DNA from: Serilophus lunatus
Taxonomy: Eukaryota > Chordata > Aves > Passeriformes > Eurylaimidae
Reading direction: 5' to 3'
NCBI GenBank assembly: GCA_013399895.1
Contig: VXBA01005866.1
Location: forward strand, 416,688 to 480,687
Length of the DNA: 64,000 nucleotides
Part shown: positions 26,871 to 40,300 of the stretch, piece by piece
How positions within the stretch are numbered: position 1 is the stretch's first letter
Layout of the letters: each line of letters begins with the position of its first letter
Notes under the pieces: model-generated
Told to the model about the DNA's origin: nothing
The model's database searches: none
The model's input: the letters and a program-made list of their open reading frames with translations, nothing else
Program-made: the position numbers and the translations under genes

Positions 26871-29800
26871 GTCACAGCTAAAGGCTTTTTTTAGTAACTG
26901 TGTTTACAACTTGCTCCACTGCTGCCCCTGCAGCTCCCAGGCTGAGGAGACAGGAGGTTGCCAGGGACTTCCTCGCATCCCACCCTACAGCTGCTACCTG
27001 CACAATTGCACCTGAGCAAACCCGTAAGGGACCAGGAGGAAGTCCAGGTATCAGGGAATGGGGTCTCAAATCTTCAGCTCTGGAGTTCATATCTGCAACC
27101 AAAAAACAAAGCCTGGTTTGCAGGATCTTGCATTTTTCAATGAGACAGAGTAGCAGTTGCTTTTTTCCAACAATAAGCGAGGAAATTTTAGAGCAGAAAT
27201 GATGTTATTATACTTTGCCCAAGTATCTGCTATATCAGTGTTTCTACCTGACTCCTCATCTGGTTTCCTATGTAGCCACCTACAGACTGGGAAAGGCAAG
27301 ACTGAGTGGAGGTATTCTGACTTCTCTAGCTGCATCTCCATTACTGTAAGATGTGTAAATGTTCTTCCTCTCGCTTTAGCAGGACAGGTTTGGGATGGGA
27401 GCTACAGTTTGCAAAACAGCTCCAAATTCCCCACAGGCAGGCACAGAGATTCAGAGGGAGCCCTTTCAGCCACGGACTCTTGCTTATCTTTCTAATCATG
27501 GCTGTATTCATTAAGACTCTGCTGATGGAGACAGAAATAGACCAGAGTAATCCTGGTCACCAGTAGCCTTATAGAGAATTTTGTAATTCACAGCCGTGTG
27601 TGTGGCATCTTAATTCAGCTCATTCTGCCTGAGTGTTGCCTTGTACAATATGTACAGGTACAATCTGCTGCCCACCCACCAAGGCACTGTTCTCCACGTG
27701 TGCTGTAGGCGTGAGAGACATCAGTTCTGCATGTGGATCCTACAAATCTGGCTTTTCCTACATCTGAGTTTGCAGCTTAAGCAATGCAGTTTTAAAACAG
27801 CTCTTTTAACACAGCTGATAACTGTGTGTATGTATTAGATGGACTTTGAATTGATTACTGCCATGCTTTGGCTTTGCTAATAGCTTTTTGCTGATGTGAA
27901 TGGAGCTCTTTACCTTAAGATACGTCCTATTAGTGCTTCTGTATTGCTTCTACTGTAGTGGGCGAGAGACAGAACTGAGGCGAGACACTTCATTGCACAG
28001 CACATTTGACAGGCACGAAGAACAGCACACACAAACCTCTGAGTGTCTGGAAAGTGGAATAAACAACCGTTCAAAGAAAATAACCTAATTCTTTATGCAC
28101 ACTTGTAGAGAAGTATGTACTGGGATGCTGTGTGTACTGAGATGGAAGACGCACCTGGTGAAGCATGTGAGGGTGGGTACTTTTCCTTTTCACTACAGTC
28201 AGGCCACTGCTTGTTTTGCAAGGCTGTGCCTTGTGAGAGACAAAGCTTGCCTCCCTGTGCAAGGGCACAGGCAGCAGGATGGTTCAGATTTGCAAACATA
28301 ATGATAGGCTGAGCAAAACATTTTTTAGGGACAGTTCTTCATGTCAGTGAACAGTCATTGTGCAGCTTCTAACATGATGGGTGGGGATGACTGCAAAACT
28401 ACAGATCTGACTTGGGAGGAAATGGGAGAAAGCCTGTAAAGGAGTAACAGAAGCCTCCACCACAATACAGAGGGGCGTATCACCACAGTCTGTGGTGAGT
28501 GCAGTATTTTAACTGCAAACTTATATTGTACTTGTGTGTGTGAAAAGTCAAGAGAAACTGGCCAAGAAGTAGAATTTGACATTGTAATTCAGGCATTCAC
28601 AAGTGCTTGAAGGCCATTTCTGACCACAAGGAAGAAGCAATTTTGTTTAGTGTCTCAGAGGAGAGGTTGAGCTTCCAAATATGATGATACTGCAGTACAA
28701 GAACTTGTGTTGATGCAATCTCATCACCAATGAGATCAACAAATATTCTGATCTTCAATTATGACTCCCTGTGAGAGCTAAAGCCACCATGCATTTTCCC
28801 CATTGGCAACTACTGAACAGGATCTCTGTTTTGCCCCTGCTCTTGCTTTCTCTTTCTCCCTGCCCCCATGCGCTTGGAAAGCCTGAGTGTGTGACCATCT
28901 GAGCATATGCCAATCTCTTCAAAGATTCTCTGTAATCTCCTGTGCTAATCTTCTTGCAAGAGGAAGGATGCTTGTAGGCAGCACTTGCAAATCCACACCC
29001 AGAATATTAAGCTTGTTATAACACCTGGCCTGTCCTTGCATCTGCTGACTCGTTTCCAGGGAAATTTTTGTAAGTTTCTCCTTCCTCTGGACTTCCTTTG
29101 AAATGTTGTTTCAGGGAAAAGTATTATTTCTTGGTTTATACATGCTCATGAGAAGAAATGGCAACATCTAGGGACAGCAATCATTGTTCTAATTCAGCAC
29201 TAATAGTGCTGAATGCAATAGGCCACATTTTCCAAGTGACCTCTAAGGCTGCACAAGTCTGCAGATAGAGCAAAAGAAGGCAACTTGATCCATGTGTATA
29301 TATATCAACTGTTGGCCCCATGCCAAGTATCCCCCTTGGAAGACGCTCAGGGACCCCAAAAGAAGAGCTGAAGTACCCTGTATCAGCACAAAATGCGGGA
29401 CACTGAAGACTTGCCCGTATGACAGATGCAAGGGGAACTTGAGTACTAGCTGAAACATGCAGTTGACACGATTCCTGTGTTGCTCTAAAGTTTTCAAAGT
29501 GGTGTAAGTGCTGAGAGCACTATAAGATCTGTGCTGTTTCAGCCCCCTGCTACCTTGCCTTCTGTGGCAGTTCATTTGCCAGAGTGTGGAAAGGCTCCAG
29601 ATGGCTGCAGTGCACTGATGTAGGGCTGGGACTCAGCTGGTTCACCTGGCAGCATGAGGGGCTTCAGAGGTTGCCGGTGGCACAAAGGGAGGGATGGTGT
29701 CCCTCTCTAGAAGTAACTCCTATGTGTTCTCTTGACAAAGAGTTGGGTGGACAACAAGGGGATAGGCCACTCCAGCTGATGTTTTGTGGTTGATCAGCTG

Positions 29801-31407
29801 GGTTGGTTCCCTATGCTCAGGAAATATAATCCTGTTAAGGCAGAGCAGGCAGGGGCAAAGGCCTGGCAGAGAGCTGGGGCAGCAACACAGGGAGCAGCAT
29901 ACAGCTGCTGATGTAGCCTTACTTGTATTGATGCATTGACAGAGTGTAATTTGGGTAACAGTTTTCAGCCACATAACAAATAAATAAACAATTCATTAGC
30001 TCTTGCTCTAGTGTAAGGACCTGTTACTGTGGAAAACAAAGCAGAGGCAGTAAAGCATATTTTTTTTAATTTTGAGGCACAAAATTTTATTGTGCCTCTG
30101 CTGTCCTCTGTCAGTGGGGCACTGAGACCCTAATCTCAGACCTTACCAAAAAGCAGCACTGGTAAGTGACCGCTCACGTTGAACACAGACAGCACCTATG
30201 TCTAAAATCTTGGTTTATGAATTGACTCATGAGGCCCCACTCCACCCTTCCTCATATTCCTCCCGAACCCATTACACCTGCCCTCATGGTGATGCCTGTG
30301 GGGCTGCTGCCTGAGGCTATGTGCAGTCCAGAGAATGTGTGATTATTGCCAGAAGGGATGTGCGTTTATAAGATTACACCTGATGTCAGGCTGTGCTTCA
30401 CCGGCATCAGCTGGCTGACCTTGGTGGTGGCTTTGCAACCCTGGTCAGTAGAACACAGCAGCTTGCAGCATGACACGGGGCCCTGGGGAGCACGGGAGCT
30501 CCCTGCTGAGCAAGAAAGATCTCCAGGTAATAAAGCACCACTCAGCAGCTAAGGCAACACCCGAGCCCCAGGCTGGGATGTTACCCAGCCATACTCTCCA
30601 AGAAAACTGATGCACAGAAACAGCAAGCAGATAAGTAATAAGTAAATTCTTATCTCTTCATTTCAGGCAGACACGAATTGGACTCTAGCATGCTTTTAAG
30701 TTAAAACCACAAGCTCTTCCGTGCTTCCTGACAAGGAATACAAAGAGCCCTGTGCTGGAAGGGCTCTGGCACAGCTAAGCAAAAGCAGGGGCAAAGTCAC
30801 TTGCCAATAATTGCCAGTTTCCACTTATGACCACATTTTAGTTAAGCTGGTTTCCTTCTCAGCACAGCAGTATTTATGACAAAAAGTATGGAAGAAGCAC
30901 TCATTCATCCACACTTAATCACAACTAGTGTTAATGAATGAAAAATTAGTTAAATAAATAGTAATTCCCACCAGACCATTAAAAACATAGGAGGAAAAGG
31001 CAGGGGAGGAACCTTGGCTCCGAGCAGGCAACACATACTGCCCGGTTGGAAAGCCCACAGCAAAGGAAGGGTAGAGGAAGGAGCAGGCAAAGGATCAAGG
31101 ATTGCTGTGAAGCAACTGTGAAGGGGCTAGGGCATAAAGAGAAAGAAAACCATGAAGGCTCCAAAACAAACTTTGGTGTACAAAAGGCACTGGATTTACT
31201 TCTGGCTTTTTAGTTGTGAATTCCCATCTCCATCAAGTGAGAACAGCACATATTATCTTGAAAGATAAGGATGATACCAACCTGTTAAAATGATCTAGAT
31301 CTGACAAATCCATGAGACGTCACATGGAGATACAGAAAGAGGAATCAAGGCGTTAACAGGTGCTAGAGTCACCACCTGTAAATCAATTTGGAATGGTCCA
31401 GTGCACT
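26871..31407. other. intergenic, nothing recognised
   Basis: Mixed composition, with no exon, RNA gene or clear repeat that I can support. Confidence 0.5.
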
Positions 31408-31804
31408 GTTGTTTGTAAAGTATAACTTAGGCTGTAATTGTGAACTGGACTAAGTTGAAAAGGAATATATAGAGGGATTTTTAACAGAGAGAGGGCACAG
31501 CAAGGCCTACATGCTCAAGTAGTGCCTGGGCCTCAAAAACAAGGACAGCTCGGCCTTGAGCTAAGTTGAAGATAGAACTTAGAAAAATAATTAGACAAAA
31601 ATAGAAAGAGTAAGGTAAGAAGAATGTAAACATAGGGGGTGTGCATATGCAAATGTATAACCAATTAACTATTAGTTGGGGCGCATGCTTTGTGTGTGGG
31701 AAAATGAACTATTATTTAAACTGCACCTTTTCTGCAATAAATGAGCATTTCACCATTACTTCTGTGAAGACTTCTGATTTGACTCAGCACTGACCCCGCA
31801 ACAG
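31408..31804 (+). mobile_element. probable solo LTR
   Basis: A block starting TGTTGTTTGTAAAGTATAAC and ending GACCCCGCAACA. It contains AATAAA (about 31736) shortly followed by a GAGCATTTCACC and CTTCTGTGAAGACTTC segment, the layout of an R/U5 end. No adjoining retroviral genes and no clear target-site duplication were found, so limits are approximate. Confidence 0.45.
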
Positions 31805-33432
31805 GAATACATATCAAGATTCAGGGGGCAAGGACTTGAAGCAGGCTCTGAGTGGTACACAGTTGAAGGAATAAATCAGCTGCATTCCCCTAGCAGAGAA
31901 ACCAATGAAGTCTGAACATTCTCTGACTTCTCTGTTTGCCATCAGCGCTTGAACTGCTCCACATTGGCACTTTAGGGTGAACTGAGAGGGCAAAAAAATT
32001 AGAATTCAGACAGCAAACAATGAAAATTAAACAGGGTCTAGTGAAGGGAATTTTGAAAAACCTGCCTGTGTCATAGACGATATTTCTATAAATTGATTCA
32101 TATGTGCTAGAGAAATTCAGCTGAATTTATGCTACGGTTTTTGAATGTGGCATCTTGGCTGAAGTCTAAAGTAGAAGGGTAGAAGGAAGTAATAGCAACA
32201 ATAACCAATAAAAAATTTGAATTCAAGGGTCTGTGTGCTTCATCTTTGCAGGATCTTTCTCCACTTCAGTCAGTTTTTCTGAGTGACACCCATGCTACCA
32301 GTCTGAATATCACAACCTCTTCCCTGGGGAAAATTAGTTTGACACACAAGCTTCAGGAGCAAAGGAGTAGAGGTGGCATCACTGTGAAGGCAAACTACCA
32401 GAGCTGCTCTGAGACATTCTTGTTCCTGCAATCCAGTGGGTGAGTATTAACAAAGCAGTTGCAGTTTAAACTGCCCTGAGGTTTAGGTGGTTTCTGCATG
32501 ACGTATGCCCTGGGAGAGATAATTCCTTGTTGCAGGACAGATTATGGTCTGCGACGTGCTGGCTGCTTACTCCATACCCTTTGCAAAGATGTAGAGATTT
32601 TGGTTGCAACTTTGCCAAACATCCTGGGGTGGAGCCATCAAAAATCTGTCACAGCTGCAGGACAAAAGCTGTCCTTTCTTCCTGTCAGGCCTGCATGGGC
32701 TGTCTGGGGCCATAAGCCGGGCTCCTTCCATTTTGACTTCTGGGTAGTCCCAAGAAGTTTAATTTCATTCTTCAGCTTGCTTTCCCCTGCTCTCTGGCCC
32801 TTTCCTTATCCAGAAATCTTCATGCTGAAAGTGGTAAGGATTGAAAAAGCTGTTATAAAGCTTATTTTATTGCTCTTTATTGGAAGCATGTCTAAAAAAA
32901 TTATTGATCTGAGCTTTCATATTCTTACCTCGTTTCCAGAGGGTGCTGTGAACACAACACAACTCAAAGTAGTGCTTTGCATCTAAGGAATAGAAGGAAT
33001 GCCAAATATGAAATCTGTATTTCTTCTATGTTAGAGAAAAATTCATGTTGTTCAAGGAGACAATATACTTCTAAATAGATAATTGGCTTCAGAAAGCCTG
33101 CAAAATTTTGTTATCAGTGAAGGAAAAAACAAACAAAAGCCATAGGTAAGGGATGCTCCTCCCTGAGTCAGCTGTGGGGAAGGATTTTGTTGTTGATCCT
33201 CCCACTCCTGTTGCATAACTATTAAAAGGTTTGGACCTTAAGAACAGTGTGATTTCAGTATGGTTTCAACCTGGCACTCTTGGGGTTAAGAAGCAGCTTT
33301 ACTGGATTGGGAATCACTCAACCTATGTTAAGATTCCTGCCCCTGGTCCTAAGATAGATGGTTCCTGATGTGCCAGCATGTGGAGTATCTAGCAGTATAA
33401 ATTCCATCTGGAGGAGGACACAAGGTGGTATG
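31805..33432. other. intergenic, nothing recognised
   Basis: Contains a 162-codon open frame at 32498-32986, but it has no domain, no splice context and no coding-like bias, so it is not called. Confidence 0.5.
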
Positions 33433-34125
33433 TATCACAAAATCACAGAATTAACTAGGTTGGAAAAGACCTTTGAGGTCATCAAGTCCAACCTATTACT
33501 TAACATCATCTCAACAACTAAACCATGGCATGAAGTGTCACCTCCTGCCCTTTTTTGAACATTTCAAGGGACAGTGACTCCACCACCTCCCAGGGCAGCC
33601 CATTCCAATGGCCAATCACCCTTTCTGTGAAGGATTTTTTCCTAACATCCAGCCTAAACTTCCCCTGACACAGCTTGAGATTGTGTCCACTTGTTCTGTC
33701 ACTGGTTGCTTGGGAGAAGAGACCAACCCCCACCTGGCTACAACCTCCTTTCAGGCAGCTGTAGAGAGCAATATGGTCTCCCCTGAGCCTCCTCTTCTCC
33801 AGGCTGAACAATCCCAGCTCCCTCATAGAGCTTATGCTCCAGACCCCTCACCATCCTCGTTGCCCTTCTCTGGACACATTCCATCAACTCAACGTCTTTA
33901 TTAAACTGAGGGGCCCAGAACTGGACACAGTACTCAAGGTGTAGCCTCGCCAGTGCTGAATACAGTGGAAGAATAACTTCCCTAGTCCTACTGGCCACAC
34001 CATTCCTGATGCAGGCCAGGATGCCATTGGCCTTCTTGACCACTTGGGCACACTGCTGGCTCTTGTTCAGTTGGCTGCCAACCAGCATCCCCAGGTCCCT
34101 TTCTGCCTGAGTTCTCCAGGACTGC
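33433..34125 (-). mobile_element. CR1 LINE 3' fragment
   Basis: On the minus strand it translates in pieces as the C-terminal reverse-transcriptase tail of CR1 ORF2, for example [36 protein letters not shown] and [18 protein letters not shown]. It ends in the CR1 3' terminus (TTGGATGACC-like segment, then ATTCTGTGATTTTGTGAT). The frame is broken by shifts, so the copy is inactive. Confidence 0.9.
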
Positions 34126-35849
34126 TGTGTGATTGTCATGTTGTCATAATATACAATAATTCCCTGTTGTAACTTCTGCTTTTCCCACAGTTCAGGACTG
34201 TCCTGCTGCAGTGTGAGGATATTTGGGGCTAGTTCCCACAGAAACTTTCTCCAGAGATCAATATTAACCAGAAAGAGCATCTACAGAAAGACCACACTAC
34301 TGGCACAATCAGCTTTGCAGCTCTACAAAGGGGATGGGTCATATTCAAGTACCCTCATTCTGGGAAGCAGCAGCCAGACAACAGTCTTGCCTAGGGAACT
34401 GTGCCTGTGGAGTTTCTTTTCTCCTTCTCAGAAGGGACCACGGAGACTGAGATGTGACAAACTTACATTATTATTAACCATGTTGTTTGATGATAAAGTC
34501 ACAACACTGTTGGGCTGCAACCACCACAGGGCTAGGGTGCAGGAGAAGAGGGTATGCCACAGACTGGAGACAACTAGCTGGCAAAGATGGTGCAGCTGAA
34601 AGACTGTGACAATCCCATTCCTTACCTCATGGTAAACCAATGTAAGCATGCCTTTGCCTGGAAGCAAAAGTGATGCTGTGAACTTTTTTAAGCTGATGAC
34701 CTTCATCTCCCATCCAGTTAGTTTGGTCCTGGAAAGTTTTCTGCCAAAACACACAGTGGGAAAGTGGTTCACAGAGGGATCTTACACTTGTTTCATTTTA
34801 TCTTGCTGCACTGTCCTTGATTTTCTTGTAAATCTGTTTCAGAGGCTTACTCTTAGCTCTGTGTTGTTCCAGGCCCTGCTGTGGTCTGTGCTAACTCAGC
34901 TGTGAGACAGTTTTCAAGACCCTGAAGAGGGTTTCTGCTCCAATCTGGAGCCTGACTACTGGGATACGTCCCTCTGGGTCCCAGACAGTGACCTAGACAG
35001 TATCTGCTGAGCACTGGGTTTGTTTCCCAGGCATTTCTCTAAATCCTTTTTTTTCTGGAAAAAGAAAAAACAAAGGCAGTATTTTTTGACTGTTTCATGA
35101 TACTTTTTCTTTTTTTAAAAAAAGGAACCCCTAGATAATTTAGAATCATTAAAAATGTTGTTGTTTAGCATAGAAAAACATCTATTCTGATTTTTATCTT
35201 TTTGATTTATAAGTAAGCAAAATCAAATTGTTGTTTAACCTTCAGTCTTTAAAAAAATATCGGCTTGGATACATTGTTGAACTTGACTGTCATAATTTTT
35301 GAAGAAATTCTATTTTCCAGTGGATATGATCAGAACAGTTTTGCAGAGCTGTTCTTATTACTCTTTTGATAAAATATGCTAATGTGTACCCTAGTAGGGC
35401 ATATATGTAATTGCACGGGCAGCTGGGAAGTCTTCACTGCAAGTATCCCCTATCATGTGAAGTCAAAGATCCTCAGGCAAACATAGCTAGAGACAACAAA
35501 TCTCCCAAAGGTCTAAAATCCCAGCTGAGTCTCAAATTCACTGTGCAGGAGAGAAAGGGCTGTAATCTGCTACAGCAAGCAGATGCACAGAAATCATTCT
35601 GGCAGCTACATCTGTCATGCTGCCTCTCCCCCATCCTGCCTTGAGACCCACTCTTCCTTCCATTCATATGTGCTTTGCTCATAGATGGCAGAAATAGACA
35701 TGCATAAACGTCAATCATGTGAAATTTATTCCTTAAGGTAGTCCTTCTTTTCCCATCCTACGCTACAGTTTTTATAGTGTCCTAATGCTCTCTCACCCTC
35801 TAAAGAAAATGCTCTGAGAATTACAGCCAAGCAAAGGGCAGGATCCCCG
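34126..35849. other. intergenic, upstream flank of SNRNP48 island
   Basis: No gene or repeat recognised between the CR1 copy and the CpG island. Confidence 0.5.
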
Positions 35850-36805
35850 GGGTCTGCAGCAGCCACGCAGCTCTCACACACCCCCTGACACCAGCCCTGT
35901 GCTCCCCGAGGGGAGAGGCATATCGCGGTCCTGCACTGCCCAGCCTGCTCCCTTAGGATGCTCTCACGCAGCCTGCGGCCGGAGGGGCTGCGCTCCTCGC
36001 GTTGCGAGAGGGAATCGGGGGCTCCACGGCGCCGGGACAGCGCTTCGGGTGCTCTGGGGCGCCCGGGCGGGCTCGCGAAAGAAACCCTTGCTAAAGCCGG
36101 GGTGCGCTTGAGGCCCGGGTGTGGCGAAGGGAGCCCCGGCCGGCGCCGCGGCCCCTCGGGGCGGCATCTCGGGGAGCCGGGCGCGGCAGCTCCGCGGGCC
36201 CGGGGCCCTGCCGCCGGCGGGTCCGTCCAGGTCCCGCCAGGGAACGCACCGCGCCCGGCACCCTGGGCTTCCATCCATTCCCGCAGGGAGCAGGGGGGCA
36301 GCCTGAGGAAACCTGGCTCACCGGCCAGCGAAACCTTACGTTATTCATGCATTTTAACAACGGCATCGGCGTTCTTTGGTTACGAGTTTGTTGGTTTTTT
36401 TTAGTTAGGACTCGACCGCCCCCTTCGCTCGTTGTATGTCTCGCTTCCCGTGCCAGTCAGCCTGCAGGCGGTTCTTCCCTCCGTTTGAGTCTGGGTCCAT
36501 TCTGAGCCGGTGCTCTTGGGGTCGGTGGTCGCGCCCGCCCACCGCAGGCACCAGCCTTCCCCCGGTACTGCTCAGTCCTGCCGGCTCCACTCCCGGCGGC
36601 CCTCGTCCCTGCGGCCCACCCGTCTGGGGACTGACTTCCCTCTTCCTTAACACTACAGCCCAGACAAGCAGACCGCGCCCACAACACCCCGGCCCTTCCA
36701 GGGGTTTTCAGGGGGAGGAGCAGCGCTGCCGCCCTCCGCGCCGGGAGCGCCCTCACCGAACGTGGCGGCGGCGGCTCCGCCCCGGCCGCGGTCACGGGGC
36801 CGCCC

Positions 36806-37262
36806 NNNNNNNNNNNNNNNNNNNNNNNNNNNNNNNNNNNNNNNNNNNNNNNNNNNNNNNNNNNNNNNNNNNNNNNNNNNNNNNNNNNNNNNNNNNNNNN
36901 NNNNNNNNNNNNNNNNNNNNNNNNNNNNNNNNNNNNNNNNNNNNNNNNNNNNNNNNNNNNNNNNNNNNNNNNNNNNNNNNNNNNNNNNNNNNNNNNNNNN
37001 NNNNNNNNNNNNNNNNNNNNNNNNNNNNNNNNNNNNNNNNNNNNNNNNNNNNNNNNNNNNNNNNNNNNNNNNNNNNNNNNNNNNNNNNNNNNNNNNNNNN
37101 NNNNNNNNNNNNNNNNNNNNNNNNNNNNNNNNNNNNNNNNNNNNNNNNNNNNNNNNNNNNNNNNNNNNNNNNNNNNNNNNNNNNNNNNNNNNNNNNNNNN
37201 NNNNNNNNNNNNNNNNNNNNNNNNNNNNNNNNNNNNNNNNNNNNNNNNNNNNNNNNNNNNNN
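36806..37262. other. assembly gap (457 N)
   Basis: A run of N inside the GC-rich island. It hides the start codon and the zinc-finger coding part of SNRNP48. Confidence 1.
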
Positions 37263-37323
37263 GCCGAGATGTACGACTCCAGCTTCTTCTACGAAAGGCT
37301 GAAGGTGCCCAGGGTCGCCATGG
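37263..37323 (+). CDS. SNRNP48: SNRNP48 exon fragment after the gap
   Basis: The exon is visible only from the end of the N run. It reads AEMYDSSFFYERLKVPRVAM and stops one base into a codon before a GTGAGC donor at 37324. The EMY..FFYE motif immediately follows the zinc-finger region in the family. Its true 5' boundary is hidden. Confidence 0.9.
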
Positions 37324-40300
37324 GTGAGCGGCGGGGCCGAGGGGAGACCCCCGGGAGAGGCGCGGAGGATGGGGAGCCGAGGGGAGATCCCGGCGGAGGG
37401 GATGGAGGATGAGGGGCTGTGGGAAGGTCGCGGGGGAAGGGCAGGGGACGGGGCTGAGGGGGGGGGACCCCGTGAGGCAGCGCCGGGTCCGCACGGTAGC
37501 ACACCCCGCTGCCTGGTCAGCCATAAACCCTCCGAGGCCTCCTGAAAACCCGCAGTGTTTCTGTCAGTAGGTTTATCTTCCCAAATTGTTATTTGTAATT
37601 TGCCCCTTTTGTGTTTCTACTACTGTGTAGTTGTGCTCTGTAGAGCACTTGGCTCTTTTCATCTTCAAATCCAGGGAGTATCTTTTTTTTTTTTCCGCTT
37701 AGGTTATTTTCTAGGCTCTTCCTATGTTCTCAGTACCCATTCTTGCATCAACTGCAAAAAGCATATTAAAATGCATGCTTAGAAGTGGGAAAACTGGCTG
37801 TAGAATTTGAGGATAAAGTAATGGTACAGAGAGCAAGATACATACACACATTTCTTTCTCCATAACCTTGTAACCCATAAATTAATGTGGGTTTTTTTTC
37901 TCCCTTCATTTCAAATATAGAATAGATTAAAATTATAATCTTAGTTCTGATGTTCCCTTATACAGGAATAAAACTATGATATCCTGTACTATACCATAAG
38001 TCTCATAATAGAGGTTGAGGAATAAAGACTAACCTGATCAACTACTCAAGACCATGATGTGAAGGTTCTATGATACGGTTTTTTCTCTGCCTGCAGATAA
38101 AGATCTACAGTTTCACATTGTTAAGCAGGCAAGAGCTCAAAGTGTGAAGGAGGGTACAGGCTACAGCGAAGGTAAGTAGCAAGCAGATACCGAAATGACA
38201 AGAGCTGTTCTTGTCTCCCTCCTTGCAGCTTCCTTCATTCCACTGTAAACTGCTGTGAGGAATTTCATTTAATACTCCTTCCCTTGTATACCTTGGAGCA
38301 TAACTACTTTCTATAATTGGGGCAAATAGATAAGGGAATGTGAGTCTGTTGTGCTCGCACTTCTAGTTATCTTCAGGACTGGAAAATCAACACTGCAAAA
38401 TTCCCACCCGACTACCTACACTTTACTTTCTGCCTGCATTTCCTTCTGTTCTTTGTGGCCTGAACTCTTGTAATGGTGCCTCCAGCCTTGTTCTTCATGT
38501 GGCATTTACTTTAGGGATTAACTGGTAGATGTGAGCTGTGTGGGCTTGTCCACCACTCCTCAGGTGGAAAACCAAACAATGCGTTTCAAGACTGTCCTAA
38601 GAAGTTGTATAAGAGCTATGCTGACACATCTGCAGATGTGGTGTTGTCCTTTGCCACTGCTCCAAGATCATTAGTTCCTTTACTTTTCATTTTTGAGTGG
38701 GTTTTTTGACCAGCCTGGAGATCAGGTTAAAACCGAGAGTCATTGAGAGTTTCTACCAAGACAGAAGTAAGGCTGCCTGTAGAAAGTGTAGAGCTGCTAT
38801 GGTTGAGACGTTACTGCAACACCTGAAAGACAGAGTATTTACTCTCTGTGGACTGTAGTTTGTTAAATGTATACATGTAGAAGGAAAGAGGCATTTGTTC
38901 AACTTTCCTAACAGTCAAGTACAGCAGCGCTTGCTCGGGCGTAGTTTCTCATGTTCTCTTTTTTTCTCTGACATGGCAAGTAGGGGCTTAATGGACAGTT
39001 GCTTGGGAAGGAGCTTTCATGGGATGGACAGTGTTTCAAGCGTGTTGGGTGCGTCTCCTCTGGAGGAAAGTGGTAACCCATTAATTTGACACAAATGTAT
39101 CCAAGTAGAGAAGAAACAGATAAACCTTGTCTGGAGTAGTTCTTTGCAAAGCTATGCCAGAGAGCCACTAGATGCCACTGTTTGCTGTTCAGTTTTCCCT
39201 GCAAGCTTGCCTTTCTCCAAGGGGCGTGATAAAACTGTATGGGGTAGTTTTCTTTGCAGCATCTTGGCCTATTGTAAGATTTACTGACTTGCAGTTGTTT
39301 GTTTAATTTAAAGTCTTTGGCAACAGAAACAAATGAAAATAATTTTTTGTTGTAAATTTTCTTTTGACTACCTGTATCAAAGTGATTTTCTTTCTCCATT
39401 GTGTTTTGTTTTGTGGGGTGCTTTTTGTTTGTTTTTGTTTTTTTCCTAAATTCTAGCCATATTTAGAATACTAGCATAGCTACATTGTAGATCAGAATAA
39501 ATGGTCTTAATCACAAATTGTGAAATTTTTGTTAAGTCACAAGCATGTAACTGTTGGGGCATTTTTATGGACTTCTGTGACCCCTTAAGAGCAGTGAGTT
39601 TTAAAAACAGAACTCTAGTTTTTGTGTTTAAATCTGTTCATATTAGAGCAGTTCTGGTTTGGGCTCCAAGTATAGTAATGACGATGAAATCTTGTATGCT
39701 TGTACAGTTAGTGTGGCTCCTCTTCTCTGGTGTCTTTAGTGAAAGCAGGATGTGAAAGGTTGGCCAACTTCCATTAAGAGCTGAATAATCTACAGAAGCA
39801 CTAACTTTGCTGTTGTGAAGGCTCCTGCACCCCAGCTTATGTGCTGGCTCTCCTGTCAGCCTGGAGGTCTGTAGGACTGTGCCTTGCAGGGAGAAAGTTG
39901 CGTTCTGGGGAGCAGGGTTATGGAGGTCAGGTCAACAATTGCTGGAAATGTGAATGTTTTTGAATAAAATGCTTTTTTGTAGGCAATACCTAGAATATTG
40001 CATTCTGTGTCTTTAGGGAAGTCACTTTAATGGTGGTGTAATGGATTGAGAATGGATTTATTTGTCTGTAGGGATATGTGTTTTAACTGGGGAATGGGAA
40101 GAGTGAGTACATGGCTAATCATTCAGGGAAGGAGGAGAGTGCAGGCAAGTGTGTTTGTTTCCATAACTTTAAAGTTTATTATCTGAACCAATTTGGAGTA
40201 CTTGGAAAGTGCCTTTGTAGCCCTTTTATTCTGTTACAAAAGCTGTATAGCAAAGGTGATGGTGTGACTGAGGCTGATTTGCACAGTGTTTAGTTATCTA

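Larger units (their letters stand above)
35850..37550. promoter_or_regulatory. CpG island / promoter of SNRNP48
   Basis: Base composition changes sharply from AT-rich flank to dense CG, with many CpG, CCGG and GCGC words on both sides of the N run, and returns to normal after about 37.55 kb. The island surrounds the first exon of SNRNP48, as expected of a housekeeping promoter. The transcription start cannot be placed because part of the island is unsequenced. Long open frames here on both strands are a by-product of GC richness and are not called as genes. Confidence 0.8.

Noticed and set aside
32498..32986. 162-codon plus-strand open frame
   Set aside because: Composition is non-coding-like, with no domain and no splice or promoter context.
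33518..34280. Minus-strand frames of 102 and 180 codons
   Set aside because: These are reverse-transcriptase tail fragments of a broken CR1 LINE, not host genes.
35726..37545. Many long overlapping frames on both strands around the N gap
   Set aside because: Stop codons are rare in GC-rich DNA and the Ns inflate lengths. Only the SNRNP48 exon at 37263-37323 has homology.
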